64,000 bases of DNA, taken from Demequina sp. NBRC 110056. Its GTDB lineage: Bacteria; Actinomycetota; Actinomycetes; Actinomycetales; Demequinaceae. This document shows, piece after piece, positions 26,884-38,409 of this stretch. The stretch spans positions 186,001-250,000 of the forward strand of contig NZ_BBRM01000003.1 in NCBI RefSeq assembly GCF_002090155.1, in the 5' to 3' direction. Position numbers and translations under genes: made by a program. A model generated the notes under the pieces. The model saw only the letters and a program-made list of their open reading frames with translations. It had not been told where the DNA came from and ran no database searches. Each line of letters begins with the position of its first letter. The stretch's first letter is position 1.

Positions 26884-27366
26884 GTGACCGACGACGACAC
26901 CGCCCGCAGCGCCGATGCGCGGGCTGGCTACGCAGCCCAGGTCTCCCAGTACTGGGAGACGGGTGGGCTGACGCGCGCGGCTGGAAGCATCCTCGGCCAC
27001 CTCATGGTGTGCGAGCCCGCGGCCCAGACCCAGGCCACCCTCGCATCGGCCCTCCACCTGTCCGCCGGCTCCGTCTCCACTCAGCTGAGGACCCTCACGG
27101 CGGTGGGCATGGTGGAGCGCGTGCGCCCGCCGGGCGAGCGCGCCTACCACTACCAGCTCCCGCAGGACATGTGGGTGCGGATCCTCGGAACGGAGGACCA
27201 GCGCATCGCGGGCCTGCGCGCGCTGGCCGACGCCGGGATGGCGGCGCTGCCCGCCACCCGGCCCGACCGCATCACGTCGCTGGACCAGATGGTCCGGTTC
27301 TTCGAGGGCGAATGGCCGCGCATCGCCGCCCGCCTCGACGAGTTCCTACGAAAGGAGGGGACATGA
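26884..27366 (+). CDS. GbsR/MarR-type winged-helix regulator of the downstream ABC exporter
   Basis: 160 residues: an N-terminal helix YAAQVSQYWETGGLTRAAGSI, then a winged helix with TLASALHLSAGSVSTQLRTL as helix-turn-helix and MVERVRPPGERAYHY as wing, typical of GbsR-like regulators that precede ABC-2 transporter genes. GTG 26884 is leaderless; the stop overlaps the ATPase start (ATGA). The residues SADARAG are encoded by the dispersed GCCGATGCG motif. Confidence 0.88.
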   Translation: MTDDDTARSADARAGYAAQVSQYWETGGLTRAAGSILGHLMVCEPAAQTQATLASALHLSAGSVSTQLRTLTAVGMVERVRPPGERAYHYQLPQDMWVRILGTEDQRIAGLRALADAGMAALPATRPDRITSLDQMVRFFEGEWPRIAARLDEFLRKEGT

Positions 27367-28376
27367 CCGACACCCCCGCCATCGAGGTCGACCACCTCAC
27401 CAAGACCTTCGGCTCCTTCACGGCCGTCGACGACGTCAGCTTCGCGATCGAACCCGGCGAGATCTTCGGCTTCCTGGGGCCCAACGGCGCCGGGAAGTCC
27501 ACGACGATCCGCTCGATCCTCGACCTCATCCGGCCGACCTCGGGCGCGTGCCGCGTGCTCGGGCTCGACTCCCGGCGCGACGCCGTCGAGATCCACCGGC
27601 GCATCGGCTTCCTGCCCGCCGACCTCGCGCTCTACCCCAACCTCACGGGGCGACAGACGCTCGAGTACCTGGGCAACCTGCGCGGCGGCGTCGACTGGGC
27701 GCGCGTGAGCGCGCTGACCGAGCGCCTCGACGCCGACCTGTCGAAGAAGGTGGGCGAGTACTCGTCGGGCAACCGCCAGAAGCTCGGCATCATCCAGGCG
27801 TTCATGCACGCGCCCGAGGTGGTCATCCTCGACGAGCCGATCACCGGCCTCGACCCGCTCGTCCAGCTCGAGTTCCACGGCATGCTGCGCGAGATGGCGG
27901 ACGCCGGCGGGACGGTGTTCCTGTCGTCGCACACCATCAGCGAGGTCGAGCGGGTCGCGGACCGCGTCGCGTTCATCCGGCGCGGCCACCTCATCGCCAT
28001 CGAGCGCATGAGCGAGCTGCAGGACAAGGCCCTGCGGCGCATCACGCTCGAGTTCGGCGCACCCGTCGCCGCCGGCGCCTTCGACGGAGTCGAGGGCGTC
28101 CACGAGGTGACCGTCGAGGGTGCCACCGTGACCGCGCAGTTCGAGGGCTCGATGGCCCCGCTGCTGACGGTCGCGACCGCGCACGACGTGCTGTCGGTGT
28201 CCTCCGCGAGCGTCGACCTCGACGAGATCTTCCTCGAGTTCTACCGCGACGAGGTGGTGGCCGCAGGCGACGACCCCGACGAGCCGGGTGACCGTGAGTC
28301 GGGGCCCCGCCAGTCGGGCACGCGCGAGCCCGGCGCGGGCGAGCTCGGGCCCGCGGCGGCGTCGGAGCTCGCGTGA
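27363..28376 (+). CDS. ABC transporter ATP-binding protein (ABC-2 exporter)
   Basis: 337 residues. Walker A GPNGAGKST, signature variant YSSGNRQKLG, Walker B VVILDEPITGLDP and switch His SSHTISE, as in exporter ATPases of the drug-resistance/CcmA-NatA type. A Gly/Glu/Pro-rich tail of about 40 residues follows the domain. The cognate permease overlaps by the next start codon. Confidence 0.93.
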   Translation: MTDTPAIEVDHLTKTFGSFTAVDDVSFAIEPGEIFGFLGPNGAGKSTTIRSILDLIRPTSGACRVLGLDSRRDAVEIHRRIGFLPADLALYPNLTGRQTLEYLGNLRGGVDWARVSALTERLDADLSKKVGEYSSGNRQKLGIIQAFMHAPEVVILDEPITGLDPLVQLEFHGMLREMADAGGTVFLSSHTISEVERVADRVAFIRRGHLIAIERMSELQDKALRRITLEFGAPVAAGAFDGVEGVHEVTVEGATVTAQFEGSMAPLLTVATAHDVLSVSSASVDLDEIFLEFYRDEVVAAGDDPDEPGDRESGPRQSGTREPGAGELGPAAASELA

Positions 28377-30031
28377 TGCTCCGCTCGGTCTACCTCAAGT
28401 CGATCCGTGACCGGTGGCTCGGCGCGATGCTCGGCGTCGTGGCGCTGTTCGCGGTCGCGTGGATGGGCATCTGGTCCTTCGCGGGGATGGGGGATGAGGC
28501 GCTCGCGTTCATCGACGCGATGCCCCCGGCGTACCTGTCGCTCACGGGCATCTCCGCCGACGCCGGCGTCGCCGGGATGATGCTGTCGAACATGTTCACC
28601 TTCATGGGCCCGTTCGTCATCGCCGGGATCGGGGTGTCCATGGGCGCCGCGGCCATCGCCGGCGAGGAGGCCGCTGGCACCATGAACGTGCTCGGCGCGG
28701 CCCCGCGGTCGCGGTCGCGGCTGCTGCGCTCGAAGGCGCTCGCGATCGTCTCGATCGTCGTGGGTGCAGGCGTGCTCGCGTCGGTGTCCTACGTGCTCGC
28801 GGCTGCCGTGTCGAGCGAGTCGATCACCGCGCTGAACCTCGCCGCCGCGACCGTCCACATGCTCGCGGTGTGCCTGCTGTTCGCTGCCGTCGCGCTCGCG
28901 GTCGGCGCGTGGACGGGCAACCGTGCGCTCGCCTCCGGGACGGGTGTGGGTCTGATCGCCGTGTCGTTCCTCGCGTCGGGGCTGCTGCCGCTGGTCGAGG
29001 GCTTCGAGGACTGGGCCAAGGTGTCGCCCTGGTACTGGATCGACGGGACCGACCCGCTCACCACCGGGGTGGACTGGACGCCCGTGGTGATCATCCTCGC
29101 CGCTGCGGCGGCCGTCGGCGCTCTTGGCTGGTGGGGTCTGCGCCGGCGCGACCTCGGCTCGGGCCTGGCGCGGGTGCCGATGCTCGAGCGGCTTCGCTCC
29201 GACCCGCGTCTGGGCCGCGCGGTGGCGATGCTGTCGGGCCGCGGCTCCACGCGCGGCGTGGCCTCGCGGGCGCTCACCGACCTGCGCCCGATCCTCATCG
29301 TCGCCTGCTCGTTCGCCGCGTTCCAGGCGATCGTGCTCGGCCTGCTCTTCAACGCGATCTCCGCGGACATCGGCCCGTTCGTGGAGGCGATGCCGGAGTC
29401 GATCCTCGCGATGGTGGGCTTCGCGGACTTTTCGACCCCCGAGGGCTGGTACTACGGCGAGGCGCTGTCGATCGTCGCGCCCGTGGTGGTGTCCATCGTC
29501 GCCATCACCGCGGGCGCCGCGCTCGCCCGCGAGGAGCGCGACCGGACGGCGTCGGTGCTGCTGACCCTGCCGATCTCGCGGACCTCCGTGGCGTGGCGCA
29601 AGGCGCTCGCGATCCTCACCGGGTCGCTGGTGGTGGGAGCGGTGGTCTCGCTGTCGATCCTTGCCGGCAACGCGCTCGCGGGCCTCGGCATGGACCCGTG
29701 GCACATCCTGTCGGCGGGCGTGCTGCTCGCGGGTCTCGGACTGGTGCTCGGGGGAGCCGCGTTCCTCGCGGGAGGGCTCACCGGGAGGCACTCGCTCGCG
29801 GTGGGCGTCGGCACCGGCGTGGCGGTGGTCGGCTGGGGCATCAACAGCTTCGTGCCGGTGAACCCCGACCTCGCCCACTGGGCCCAGGTCTCGCCGTTCT
29901 ACTACTACACCGACGGCAACCCGCTCGAGATCGGGATGACGTGGTGGCACCTCGGCGTGCTCGTGGGAGTGGGCGCCGTGCTGATCGCCGCGGGTGCGGC
30001 CGCGTATCGGGCGCGAGACCTGCGCGGATAG
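28376..30031 (+). CDS. ABC-2 type exporter permease
   Basis: About 551 residues with two similar halves of six membrane helices each: MGAAAIAGEEAAGTMNVL in half one is mirrored by GAALAREERDRTASVLLTL in half two. The conserved acidic (E-E) motif before a helix is typical of ABC-2 permeases. GTG 28373 would also start the frame. The substrate, probably an antimicrobial or lipid, cannot be told. Confidence 0.9.
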   Translation: MLRSVYLKSIRDRWLGAMLGVVALFAVAWMGIWSFAGMGDEALAFIDAMPPAYLSLTGISADAGVAGMMLSNMFTFMGPFVIAGIGVSMGAAAIAGEEAAGTMNVLGAAPRSRSRLLRSKALAIVSIVVGAGVLASVSYVLAAAVSSESITALNLAAATVHMLAVCLLFAAVALAVGAWTGNRALASGTGVGLIAVSFLASGLLPLVEGFEDWAKVSPWYWIDGTDPLTTGVDWTPVVIILAAAAAVGALGWWGLRRRDLGSGLARVPMLERLRSDPRLGRAVAMLSGRGSTRGVASRALTDLRPILIVACSFAAFQAIVLGLLFNAISADIGPFVEAMPESILAMVGFADFSTPEGWYYGEALSIVAPVVVSIVAITAGAALAREERDRTASVLLTLPISRTSVAWRKALAILTGSLVVGAVVSLSILAGNALAGLGMDPWHILSAGVLLAGLGLVLGGAAFLAGGLTGRHSLAVGVGTGVAVVGWGINSFVPVNPDLAHWAQVSPFYYYTDGNPLEIGMTWWHLGVLVGVGAVLIAAGAAAYRARDLRG

Positions 30032-30066
30032 GCGGGTCGTCGCGGCGCAGCGCTTACGCTGGCCCG

Positions 30067-30762
30067 ATGGTGCGACGGGCATGGGAGCGGCTTCCGCCGC
30101 TCGCGCGCGCCCTGGTGCCGGGCCTGATCGTGGCCGGGCTCGGCGCGTGGTGGTTCCTCGAGATCCTCGACGAGGTCATCGAGCGGGACACGTTCGAGAA
30201 GATCGACCAGCCGCTGCTCGAGTGGTTCGCCGCCCACCGCACCCCCTGGCTGACGTCCGTGATGACGGGCATCACCACCCTCTTCGGGCCCGTGGTGCTG
30301 CCCATCCTCGTCGGCGTGGGTTCGCTCGTGTGGTGGCGGCGCACCGGCTCGTGGCGCGACCCCGCTCTGCTCGTGGCGGCGATGGTGGTGTCCACCGGGA
30401 TCTCGGTGCTGGTGAAGGCGACGGTGGCTCGCGACCGGCCCGCGGACGAGTTCCAGACCGTGCCGGGCGTCGAGGAGTCGTTCTCCTTCCCGTCCGGGCA
30501 CTCGACGGGCACCGCGACCCTGGTGCTGACGTTGGCGTACCTGCTGTGGCGTCGGCGGCGCGGCAAGCGGGCCTTCGCGGCGTGGGCGGTCGGCTCGGTG
30601 GCTCTCATCGCGCTCGTCGCCACGACCCGGATGTACCTGGGCTATCACTTCCTGTCGGACGTCCTCGCGGGCGCATGCCTGGGCCTGTTCACGCTCGGCC
30701 TGGTGATCTGCGCCGACCGCTGGCTCGACCTGCGGAAGGCCCGGTCGGCCTCCGTGCCGTAG
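30067..30762 (+). CDS. PAP2 family lipid phosphatase
   Basis: 231 residues, six membrane helices. All three phosphatase motifs are present: KATVARDRP, FPSGHSTG and TRMYLGYHFLSDVLAG. Likely dephosphorylates undecaprenyl-pyrophosphate or phosphatidate at the outer face. TACGCT at 30055-30060 is 6 nt before the ATG, so the transcript is leaderless. Confidence 0.93.
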   Translation: MVRRAWERLPPLARALVPGLIVAGLGAWWFLEILDEVIERDTFEKIDQPLLEWFAAHRTPWLTSVMTGITTLFGPVVLPILVGVGSLVWWRRTGSWRDPALLVAAMVVSTGISVLVKATVARDRPADEFQTVPGVEESFSFPSGHSTGTATLVLTLAYLLWRRRRGKRAFAAWAVGSVALIALVATTRMYLGYHFLSDVLAGACLGLFTLGLVICADRWLDLRKARSASVP

Positions 30763-30939
30763 CCCTCCCTACCTGACCCTTCCGTCCCTGAGCCCTCCCT
30801 GCCGTCGCCCCCGCGCTCGCTTTCCCTGCCTTGGCGCGGTGATGGTGGGCCAGTGTCGGGATCGGACGCGCGGTGTCACCGGATGGTGGATGAGCGTCGT
30901 TCCTAGGCCTCATCCCCTGTGACCGGTAGGTTGCCGGGC

Positions 30940-31224
30940 ATGAGGGCAGCGGGGTGGATCGTGTCCGGCGTCGGCGCAGCCGTCGGACTTCTGGTGGTGG
31001 CGTACGCGCTCGTCGTCGCGGAGTTCGCCAGCACGGCGGAGACCAGCGCGCTGGGCGATCAGGCGCGGATGGTCCTCGTCGGCCTCGGCATCGTCGCGGT
31101 AACGCTCGCGGTCGGCGCCGGCCTGCGCCGCGGCTACCGCTGGACGACCTACGTGTTCGTGGTCCTCGGCGCCTTCCTGCTCATCGGCGGAGTCTGGTGG
31201 GCCGTGGGCGAGCTGATCGGCTGA
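30940..31224 (+). CDS. Small membrane protein, hypothetical
   Basis: 94 residues, three membrane helices (WIVSGVGAAVGLLVVAYAL, ARMVLVGLGIVAVTLAVG, TTYVFVVLGAFLLIGGVWW). No family recognised. TAGGTT (30927-30932) lies 7 nt before ATG 30940, supporting this start over GTG 30919. Confidence 0.72.
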   Translation: MRAAGWIVSGVGAAVGLLVVAYALVVAEFASTAETSALGDQARMVLVGLGIVAVTLAVGAGLRRGYRWTTYVFVVLGAFLLIGGVWWAVGELIG

Positions 31225-31259
31225 CCCGGCCCGCGCATCGGCCCGCCGTTCCCGGTCAC

Positions 31260-31318
31260 GAAAGTGGACCCACTTTCCATTCGAAGGGGCCGTGCCCGGT
31301 GAAAGTGGACCCACTTTC
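31260..31318. repeat. Paired-palindrome repeat, copy 2
   Basis: GAAAGTGGACCCACTTTC occurs twice, at 31260-31277 and 31301-31318, starts 41 bp apart, between convergent genes. CGCATCGGC lies 25 bp to the left. The centre is GGAC instead of GGGC, identical in both halves, suggesting the two arms evolve together. Confidence 0.95.
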
Positions 31319-31357
31319 GTTGGTGACGGCAGGCTCGTCGTGGGTCGCGGGCGCTCG

Positions 31358-33697
31358 TCAGGCGGCTCGCTCCCGGACCACCTTCGCGATGTCGACCTTC
31401 TTGATCTGTCGCGACGCCGGCCACTGCGAGATGAGCGCGGCCAGCAGCACGCCCACGGCCGCGGCGGGCAGCGTCCACCACGCCCACCGCAGCTCGAGGG
31501 TGAACAGGTCGTCGTTGAAGGTCTGCAGGAACGCCGCCGCGGACCAGATGCCGAGCACCAGCCCCACCGGGATCGCCACGATCGTCGCGAGCATGTTCTC
31601 GGTCGCGATGGCGCCTGCGACCTTGCGCAGCGGCGCGCCCGCGGCCCGCAGGGTCGCCAGCTCGCCGGTGCGCTCGACCACGTTGACCGCCATCGTCACG
31701 TACATGACGGCGAGCGCGAGCACGATCCCCAGCACGATCATCACGCCGATGAACACCCAGAACAGCCCCAGGTAGTCGTCGATGGTCGCGATGATGGCGC
31801 GCGAGTCCTGGTAGGCCACGACGCCGTCGATCTGCGTGATGGTGGTCCGCAGCTCGTCGCGGTCGGCGCCGTCGTCGAAGGCCAGGGCGAACGTGTCCAC
31901 CCCGGCGTCGGGCAGGGCCGATGCGGCCACGTCGTTGGTGGCGTACACGGCCGTCCCGATGGGCTCGTCGAGGAACGCGGCGATCGTCACGTCCGTGTCG
32001 CCAGCCTCCGCGTGCAGGGTGATGGTGTCTCCGGCCCCGACGTCGAGCAGGTCGCCGATCGAGTGGCCCGCGAGCACGCCGCCATCGGGAAGCGACACGG
32101 GCTCCCCGTCCATCCCGATGAACCCGTGCATCTCGGTGTCGGGCTCGAAGCCGTGCAGCACGGTCGCATACGAGTCGTCGTCGCCCACCACCGTCACCTG
32201 ACCCAGGCTCGTCGTCTCGACGGCGGCGACGCCGTCGACCCCAGCCAGCGCATCGGCGCCCACCGAGCCCGACTGCGTGACGACCGTGCCGTCCTCGAGG
32301 TTGACGTCCTTGTACTGGATGTCGATGGCCTGCATGATCGACGTCATCATGCCCACCGAGGTGAGGACCATGACCAGGGCGAGCACCGTGCCGAGCATGG
32401 TGGCGAAGGTGCGGCGCTTGGAGCGCACGAGGTCGCGCAGTGCCATGCGCGCGGAGGCGTGCAGCCAGGTCTGACGCGCGACGAACGCGCTCCACGCGCC
32501 CGGCGGCTTGGCCGAGCCTTGGGTGCGCATCGCCGCGGCGGGGGCGGTCCGGGAGGCCGTCACCGCGGGTCCGAGCGCGCCGAGCACGCCCACGATCGCG
32601 CCGAAGCACAGCCCCGCGGCGATCATCCACGGGTAGTTCTTGATCACCGTGTCGGGGACGCCGATGAACCCGGTGTACGCGGTGGTGATCGCAGAGTTGG
32701 CCAGCACGCCGAGCGCGACGCCCAGCACCGAGCCGAGCAGCCCGATCCAGAAGCCCTGGCCCAGGTAATGGCGCAGCACCCTGCCGCGCCGGGCTCCCGC
32801 GGCCATGAGTGTGCCGATGACCGGCTTCTCCTGCAGGATGCGGCGCGTGAGGAGCACCCACGCCGCGACGCCCGCGGCGAGCAGGAACAGCGCGGGGAAG
32901 GCGACGGACATCTGGTCGAAGCCCTGGAGGTCCTCGGACAGGGTCGCGTTCGAGGGCTGGTCGTCCTGGGTCATGACGGACGATGCGCCCGCATCGGTCA
33001 TCGCGGCGCTCACCCCGTCTCGGGTCGCGTCGGACGCACCGTCCGGCAGGAGGGCTAGGACCTGGTTGGCGGGCGCGCCGAACCAATCGGCGACCGCCTC
33101 GGTGGGCGCGAACACGACGGCGAACGAGTGCGGGTCGGACAGGATGTCCTGGCGCGAGCGCGCGGGCCACAGGTATTCGGGCGAGTCCACGACGCCCTGG
33201 ACGGTCACCGTCTCCCAGTCGTTCACGCCGTAGATCTGCACGGTGTCGCCGGGGCCGATGTCGAAGGTGTCCGCGGCGTGGGTCTCGAGCAGCACCTGGT
33301 CGGTCGCGCCGTCGTCGAGGTAGGAGCCGTCGATCACGTCGACGTCGTCGACGGCCGGGTGCGCGTCGCTGGGGATCGAGATGACGCGGCCCAGCAGCTT
33401 GGTCTCCTCGATCAGCATCGGAGGGTCGAGCTGCGTGCGGGTGATGGCGTCGGTCGCTCCGGCGTCGAGAGCTGCCTGCGCGATGGCGTCCGTGTCGCCG
33501 CCGCTCGCGACGAGGTCCGCGAACGCGAGCCGGTCGTAGGTCGCGTCGTAGGACGCGGACAGGTTCTGGAAGGCGCCGGCAGTCGCGATGTACATCATCA
33601 CGCCCAGCGCGATGGTGATCGCGACGGCGATGACCTGCGCCTTCTGGCGGCCCAGGTCTCTGATGGTCTTGTGGGTGCGCGCCTGCATGCGGCTCAC
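31358..33697 (-). CDS. FtsX-like ABC transporter permease
   Basis: 779 residues. One N-terminal helix (VIAVAITIALGVMMYIATAG), a large extracytoplasmic domain, a three-helix FtsX unit, a second extracytoplasmic domain and a terminal FtsX unit (VMYVTMAVNVVERTGELATL). This is the duplicated MacB/LolE-like architecture common in Gram-positives. GTG 33697 overlaps the ATPase stop by 4 bp. Probably exports a peptide or lipid, or transmits force to the envelope. Confidence 0.9.
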   Translation of the reverse strand: MSRMQARTHKTIRDLGRQKAQVIAVAITIALGVMMYIATAGAFQNLSASYDATYDRLAFADLVASGGDTDAIAQAALDAGATDAITRTQLDPPMLIEETKLLGRVISIPSDAHPAVDDVDVIDGSYLDDGATDQVLLETHAADTFDIGPGDTVQIYGVNDWETVTVQGVVDSPEYLWPARSRQDILSDPHSFAVVFAPTEAVADWFGAPANQVLALLPDGASDATRDGVSAAMTDAGASSVMTQDDQPSNATLSEDLQGFDQMSVAFPALFLLAAGVAAWVLLTRRILQEKPVIGTLMAAGARRGRVLRHYLGQGFWIGLLGSVLGVALGVLANSAITTAYTGFIGVPDTVIKNYPWMIAAGLCFGAIVGVLGALGPAVTASRTAPAAAMRTQGSAKPPGAWSAFVARQTWLHASARMALRDLVRSKRRTFATMLGTVLALVMVLTSVGMMTSIMQAIDIQYKDVNLEDGTVVTQSGSVGADALAGVDGVAAVETTSLGQVTVVGDDDSYATVLHGFEPDTEMHGFIGMDGEPVSLPDGGVLAGHSIGDLLDVGAGDTITLHAEAGDTDVTIAAFLDEPIGTAVYATNDVAASALPDAGVDTFALAFDDGADRDELRTTITQIDGVVAYQDSRAIIATIDDYLGLFWVFIGVMIVLGIVLALAVMYVTMAVNVVERTGELATLRAAGAPLRKVAGAIATENMLATIVAIPVGLVLGIWSAAAFLQTFNDDLFTLELRWAWWTLPAAAVGVLLAALISQWPASRQIKKVDIAKVVRERAA

Positions 33698-34422
33698 CAG
33701 GTGACGTCCGCCGCGGCGGCCGGGTTCGCGTTGGTCTCGTCCGACTCGATGCGGCCGTCGACGAGCGTGAGGACGCGGTTGGCGATCTGCGCCACGGAAG
33801 CGTTGTGCGTCACGATGATGACCGTGCGGCCCTGGGCGTTGAGGTCCTGGAGCAGTCCGAGGATCTGGCGGCCCGTGGGCAGGTCGAGCGCGCCCGTGGG
33901 CTCGTCGGCGAACAGGATGTCGGGGTCGGTCGCGAGGGCGCGCGCCACCGCGACGCGCTGCTGCTGGCCTCCGCTCAGCTGCGCGGGGAAGTTGTCCATG
34001 CGATCGCCGAGGCCGACGGCGTCGAGCAGGGATGGCACCCGCTCCTTCGAGCCGCGCCCGGTCATCTCGATGATCACCTCGACGTTCTCGCGCGCCGTGA
34101 GCGTCGGGATGAGGTTGAAGAACTGGAAGATGAAGCCCACGTGGTCGCGGCGGAAGTCGCTCAGGCGCCCCGGGTCCTTCGTCGAGATGTCCTCGCCGGC
34201 GACCTCGACGGTGCCGCCCGAGGCCTGGTCGATCCCGCCGATGATGTTGCACAGCGTGGTCTTGCCCGAGCCCGACGGCCCGAGCACGACGACGAGCTCT
34301 CCCGAGGCGATCTCGAGGTCGATGCCCTTGAGCGCCTCGACGGCGGCGTCGCCCTCCCCGAACACGCGGGCGAGGCCGACGGTGCGGACGGACCTCTGGG
34401 TCTCGGTGGCGGTGGCGGTCAT
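33694..34422 (-). CDS. ABC transporter ATP-binding protein (MacB/LolD type)
   Basis: 242 residues. Walker A GPSGSGKTT, signature LSGGQQQRVAVARAL, Walker B ILFADEPTGALD and switch IVTHN. DHVGFIFQFFNLIPTLTA is the MacB/LolD Q-loop. Coupled by 4-bp overlaps to the TetR gene before it and the FtsX-like permease after it. Confidence 0.95.
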   Translation of the reverse strand: MTATATETQRSVRTVGLARVFGEGDAAVEALKGIDLEIASGELVVVLGPSGSGKTTLCNIIGGIDQASGGTVEVAGEDISTKDPGRLSDFRRDHVGFIFQFFNLIPTLTARENVEVIIEMTGRGSKERVPSLLDAVGLGDRMDNFPAQLSGGQQQRVAVARALATDPDILFADEPTGALDLPTGRQILGLLQDLNAQGRTVIIVTHNASVAQIANRVLTLVDGRIESDETNANPAAAADVTW

Positions 34423-35063
34423 GCGGGCTCCTTTCGGAAGACGCCGTCGGTGTAGGCGTCGAGGACGTCGGCGGACCAGCGGTGCAGCCCGTCGTGGGTG
34501 AGGGGGTCGACGCCCGTGGCGCGGGCGATGTGGTCGTGGAGCAGGATCATGGCGAGGTCGTTGACCATGAGGAACGCGGCACGAACCTCGGGGTCGGCCG
34601 ATGCGCGTGCCAGGCCCGCGCCCTCCATCGCCTTCAGGGCGGAGCGGCTCGCGTCGAGCCAGCGCGCGAAGATCTCGTGCCCGGCGGGGTCGCCCTCGAG
34701 GAGCAGGCGGCGCAGGTAGGCCGGGATGGGGGAGCCGGGCGGGAGGCCGTCGAGGAGCAGCTGGACGAACCCGGCGCTCAGCACGTTGGTGCCGTCGTGC
34801 TCGTGCTCCCGGACCGTCAGCGCCTCCACCGCCTCGGCCTCGCCGAGCGACGCGAACACGGCCGCGACGTGCTCGTCGACCGCCGTCTTCAGCCCGGCCT
34901 TGGAGCCGAAGTGGTGCATGACGAGCGCGGGCGACACCTCTGCCTTCGCGGCGATGTCGCGCACGGAGGTGGCGTCGGAGCCGTGGTCGGCGAACAGCCG
35001 CAGCGCCGCGGCGACGAGGGCGTCGCGTCCGGCGGCAGGGGCGGCGCTGTGTTCGGCGGCCAT
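34419..35063 (-). CDS. TetR family regulator of the ABC operon
   Basis: 214 residues. N-terminal HTH: AALRLFADHGSDATSVRDIA, then VSPALVMHHFGSKAGL. The C-terminal ligand domain is divergent. First gene of the TetR-ATPase-permease operon, with an operator 11 bp upstream, so autoregulation is expected. TATGGT (35070-35075) lies 6 nt before the ATG. Confidence 0.93.
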   Translation of the reverse strand: MAAEHSAAPAAGRDALVAAALRLFADHGSDATSVRDIAAKAEVSPALVMHHFGSKAGLKTAVDEHVAAVFASLGEAEAVEALTVREHEHDGTNVLSAGFVQLLLDGLPPGSPIPAYLRRLLLEGDPAGHEIFARWLDASRSALKAMEGAGLARASADPEVRAAFLMVNDLAMILLHDHIARATGVDPLTHDGLHRWSADVLDAYTDGVFRKEPA

Positions 35064-35074
35064 GGCGCCACCAT

Positions 35075-35092
35075 ACTGAACAAACGTTCAGT
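35075..35092 (-). promoter_or_regulatory. TetR operator
   Basis: ACTGAAC-AAAC-GTTCAGT, an inverted repeat with 7-bp arms, abuts the -10 TATGGT of the tetR-like gene. Confidence 0.75.
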
Positions 35093-35161
35093 CCGCGCGG
35101 CGAGTTGCCACACCGCGGTGCCGACCGCGATGCTGATCCCGCACAGAAGGGGGGACGCGCC

Positions 35162-36280
35162 GTGGCGGACCAGGATGAACGGGCGTCTCACGCCCGCGAC
35201 GGGGCGAGCGATGAGGTCGCCCCGATCGGCGCATCGGCGCTGCCCGTCCCCGACCGCACGGCAGGAAGCGGAACGGCCATCGTCGTCATGGTGGTGCTCG
35301 CAGCGGTGGCCGCATCGGCCCTCGTGTTGGGCGGGTGGCTGCTGTGGCGCAACCTCTCCGATGCTGAGGTGAGCTGGGGTCAATCCGGCCCCGGCGACGG
35401 CGGCGACTCCACGGAGGTCGAGGCCGTCCCCGCCGCCGAGCTGCCGACGGAGCTCACGGACGAGACGCTCCTGACCGCGCTGCCCGGCGAGACCTTCGAG
35501 GGCACCTACGACACGCTCGTCGTCGGTCAGGACCTCGCGCCGGGCATCTACATCGCGCCCAGCGCCACGCCGTCGACGGACGAGGAGTGGGCCTGCGACT
35601 GGTGGGTCACGCCGTACCCCGGCGATGCGCCGACGTACGAGTCCTACGGCGTCCTGCGGCACGGCTCGGCGATGCTGCTCGCGCCGCCCGGGTACGTCGT
35701 CAGCACCTCGTCGGCATGCGGCACCTGGGAGGCGATCGACCCCGACGGAGCCTTCGTGGGCGCGACGGCCGAGGTCATCGAGGACGGCCAGCACTACGTC
35801 GGCCGCGACGTCGTCTCCGGGACCTACCTGGTCGAGCCGTCGAACGGCCCCATCGTCTGCACGGTCGAGGTCGCCGAGCACTTCGGCTTCATGGGCGAGG
35901 ACGTGCTGCCGGAGTTCCTCTGGATGGACACCGGCAGCGCCCTCATCGAGCTCGAGGACGGCGATCGCGTCGAGGCGCGCGACTGCGACCCGCTCACGCT
36001 GGTGGACCCGCAGGCGCTCGTCGCGGACGGCTTCGGCGCGACCACCGCCGACGAGGGCGAGTGGCTCGTCGGCGTCGACGTCGCCGCTGGCACCTGGACG
36101 GGGCCGGACCTCGACTCCGAGGGCGACTACTGCACCGCGATGGTGCTCGAGCGCGACGCCGACGAGGTGCTCGCGTCGGCGGACTACGGCTGGGGTGAGA
36201 CGCCGGACTTCGTGCACGTCGAGCCCGGCCAGGTGCTCAAGGTCTACGGCTGCGACGGCTGGGTGCGAACCGGCGACTGA
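35162..36280 (+). CDS. Membrane-anchored surface protein with three repeats
   Basis: 372 residues, no family recognised. A 35-residue charged N-terminus and one membrane helix (AIVVMVVLAAVAASALVLGG) precede an acidic extracellular part made of three units of about 85 residues. Each unit starts with a GxY/GxW turn (APGIYIAPS, VSGTYLVEP, AAGTWTGPD), has two cysteines and ends in a strand before CG/CD. GTG 35162 follows AAGGGGGG. It is divergent from the TetR operon. The repeats resemble SH3-like or beta-sandwich modules only in general shape. Confidence 0.8.
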   Translation: MADQDERASHARDGASDEVAPIGASALPVPDRTAGSGTAIVVMVVLAAVAASALVLGGWLLWRNLSDAEVSWGQSGPGDGGDSTEVEAVPAAELPTELTDETLLTALPGETFEGTYDTLVVGQDLAPGIYIAPSATPSTDEEWACDWWVTPYPGDAPTYESYGVLRHGSAMLLAPPGYVVSTSSACGTWEAIDPDGAFVGATAEVIEDGQHYVGRDVVSGTYLVEPSNGPIVCTVEVAEHFGFMGEDVLPEFLWMDTGSALIELEDGDRVEARDCDPLTLVDPQALVADGFGATTADEGEWLVGVDVAAGTWTGPDLDSEGDYCTAMVLERDADEVLASADYGWGETPDFVHVEPGQVLKVYGCDGWVRTGD

Positions 36281-36310
36281 AGCGCGGAATCAGCGCGACC
36301 CCGCGTGTGG

Positions 36311-38308
<1,998 letters not shown>

Positions 38309-38315
38309 GCGCGTC

Positions 38316-38344
38316 AGGCTAATGGGACTTTGGTCCTGGGCCAA
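38316..38344 (-). promoter_or_regulatory. acs promoter
   Basis: Minus strand -35 TTGGCC (38339-38344), 17-bp spacer, -10 TAGCCT (38316-38321), then 7 nt to the ATG. Confidence 0.7.
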
Positions 38345-38409
38345 CAGTTTGTAAGGGTGCCTGGTAGAGAGCCGATGCGCGGGCTGGGTTGGCATGTGAC
38401 GATGGGGTC

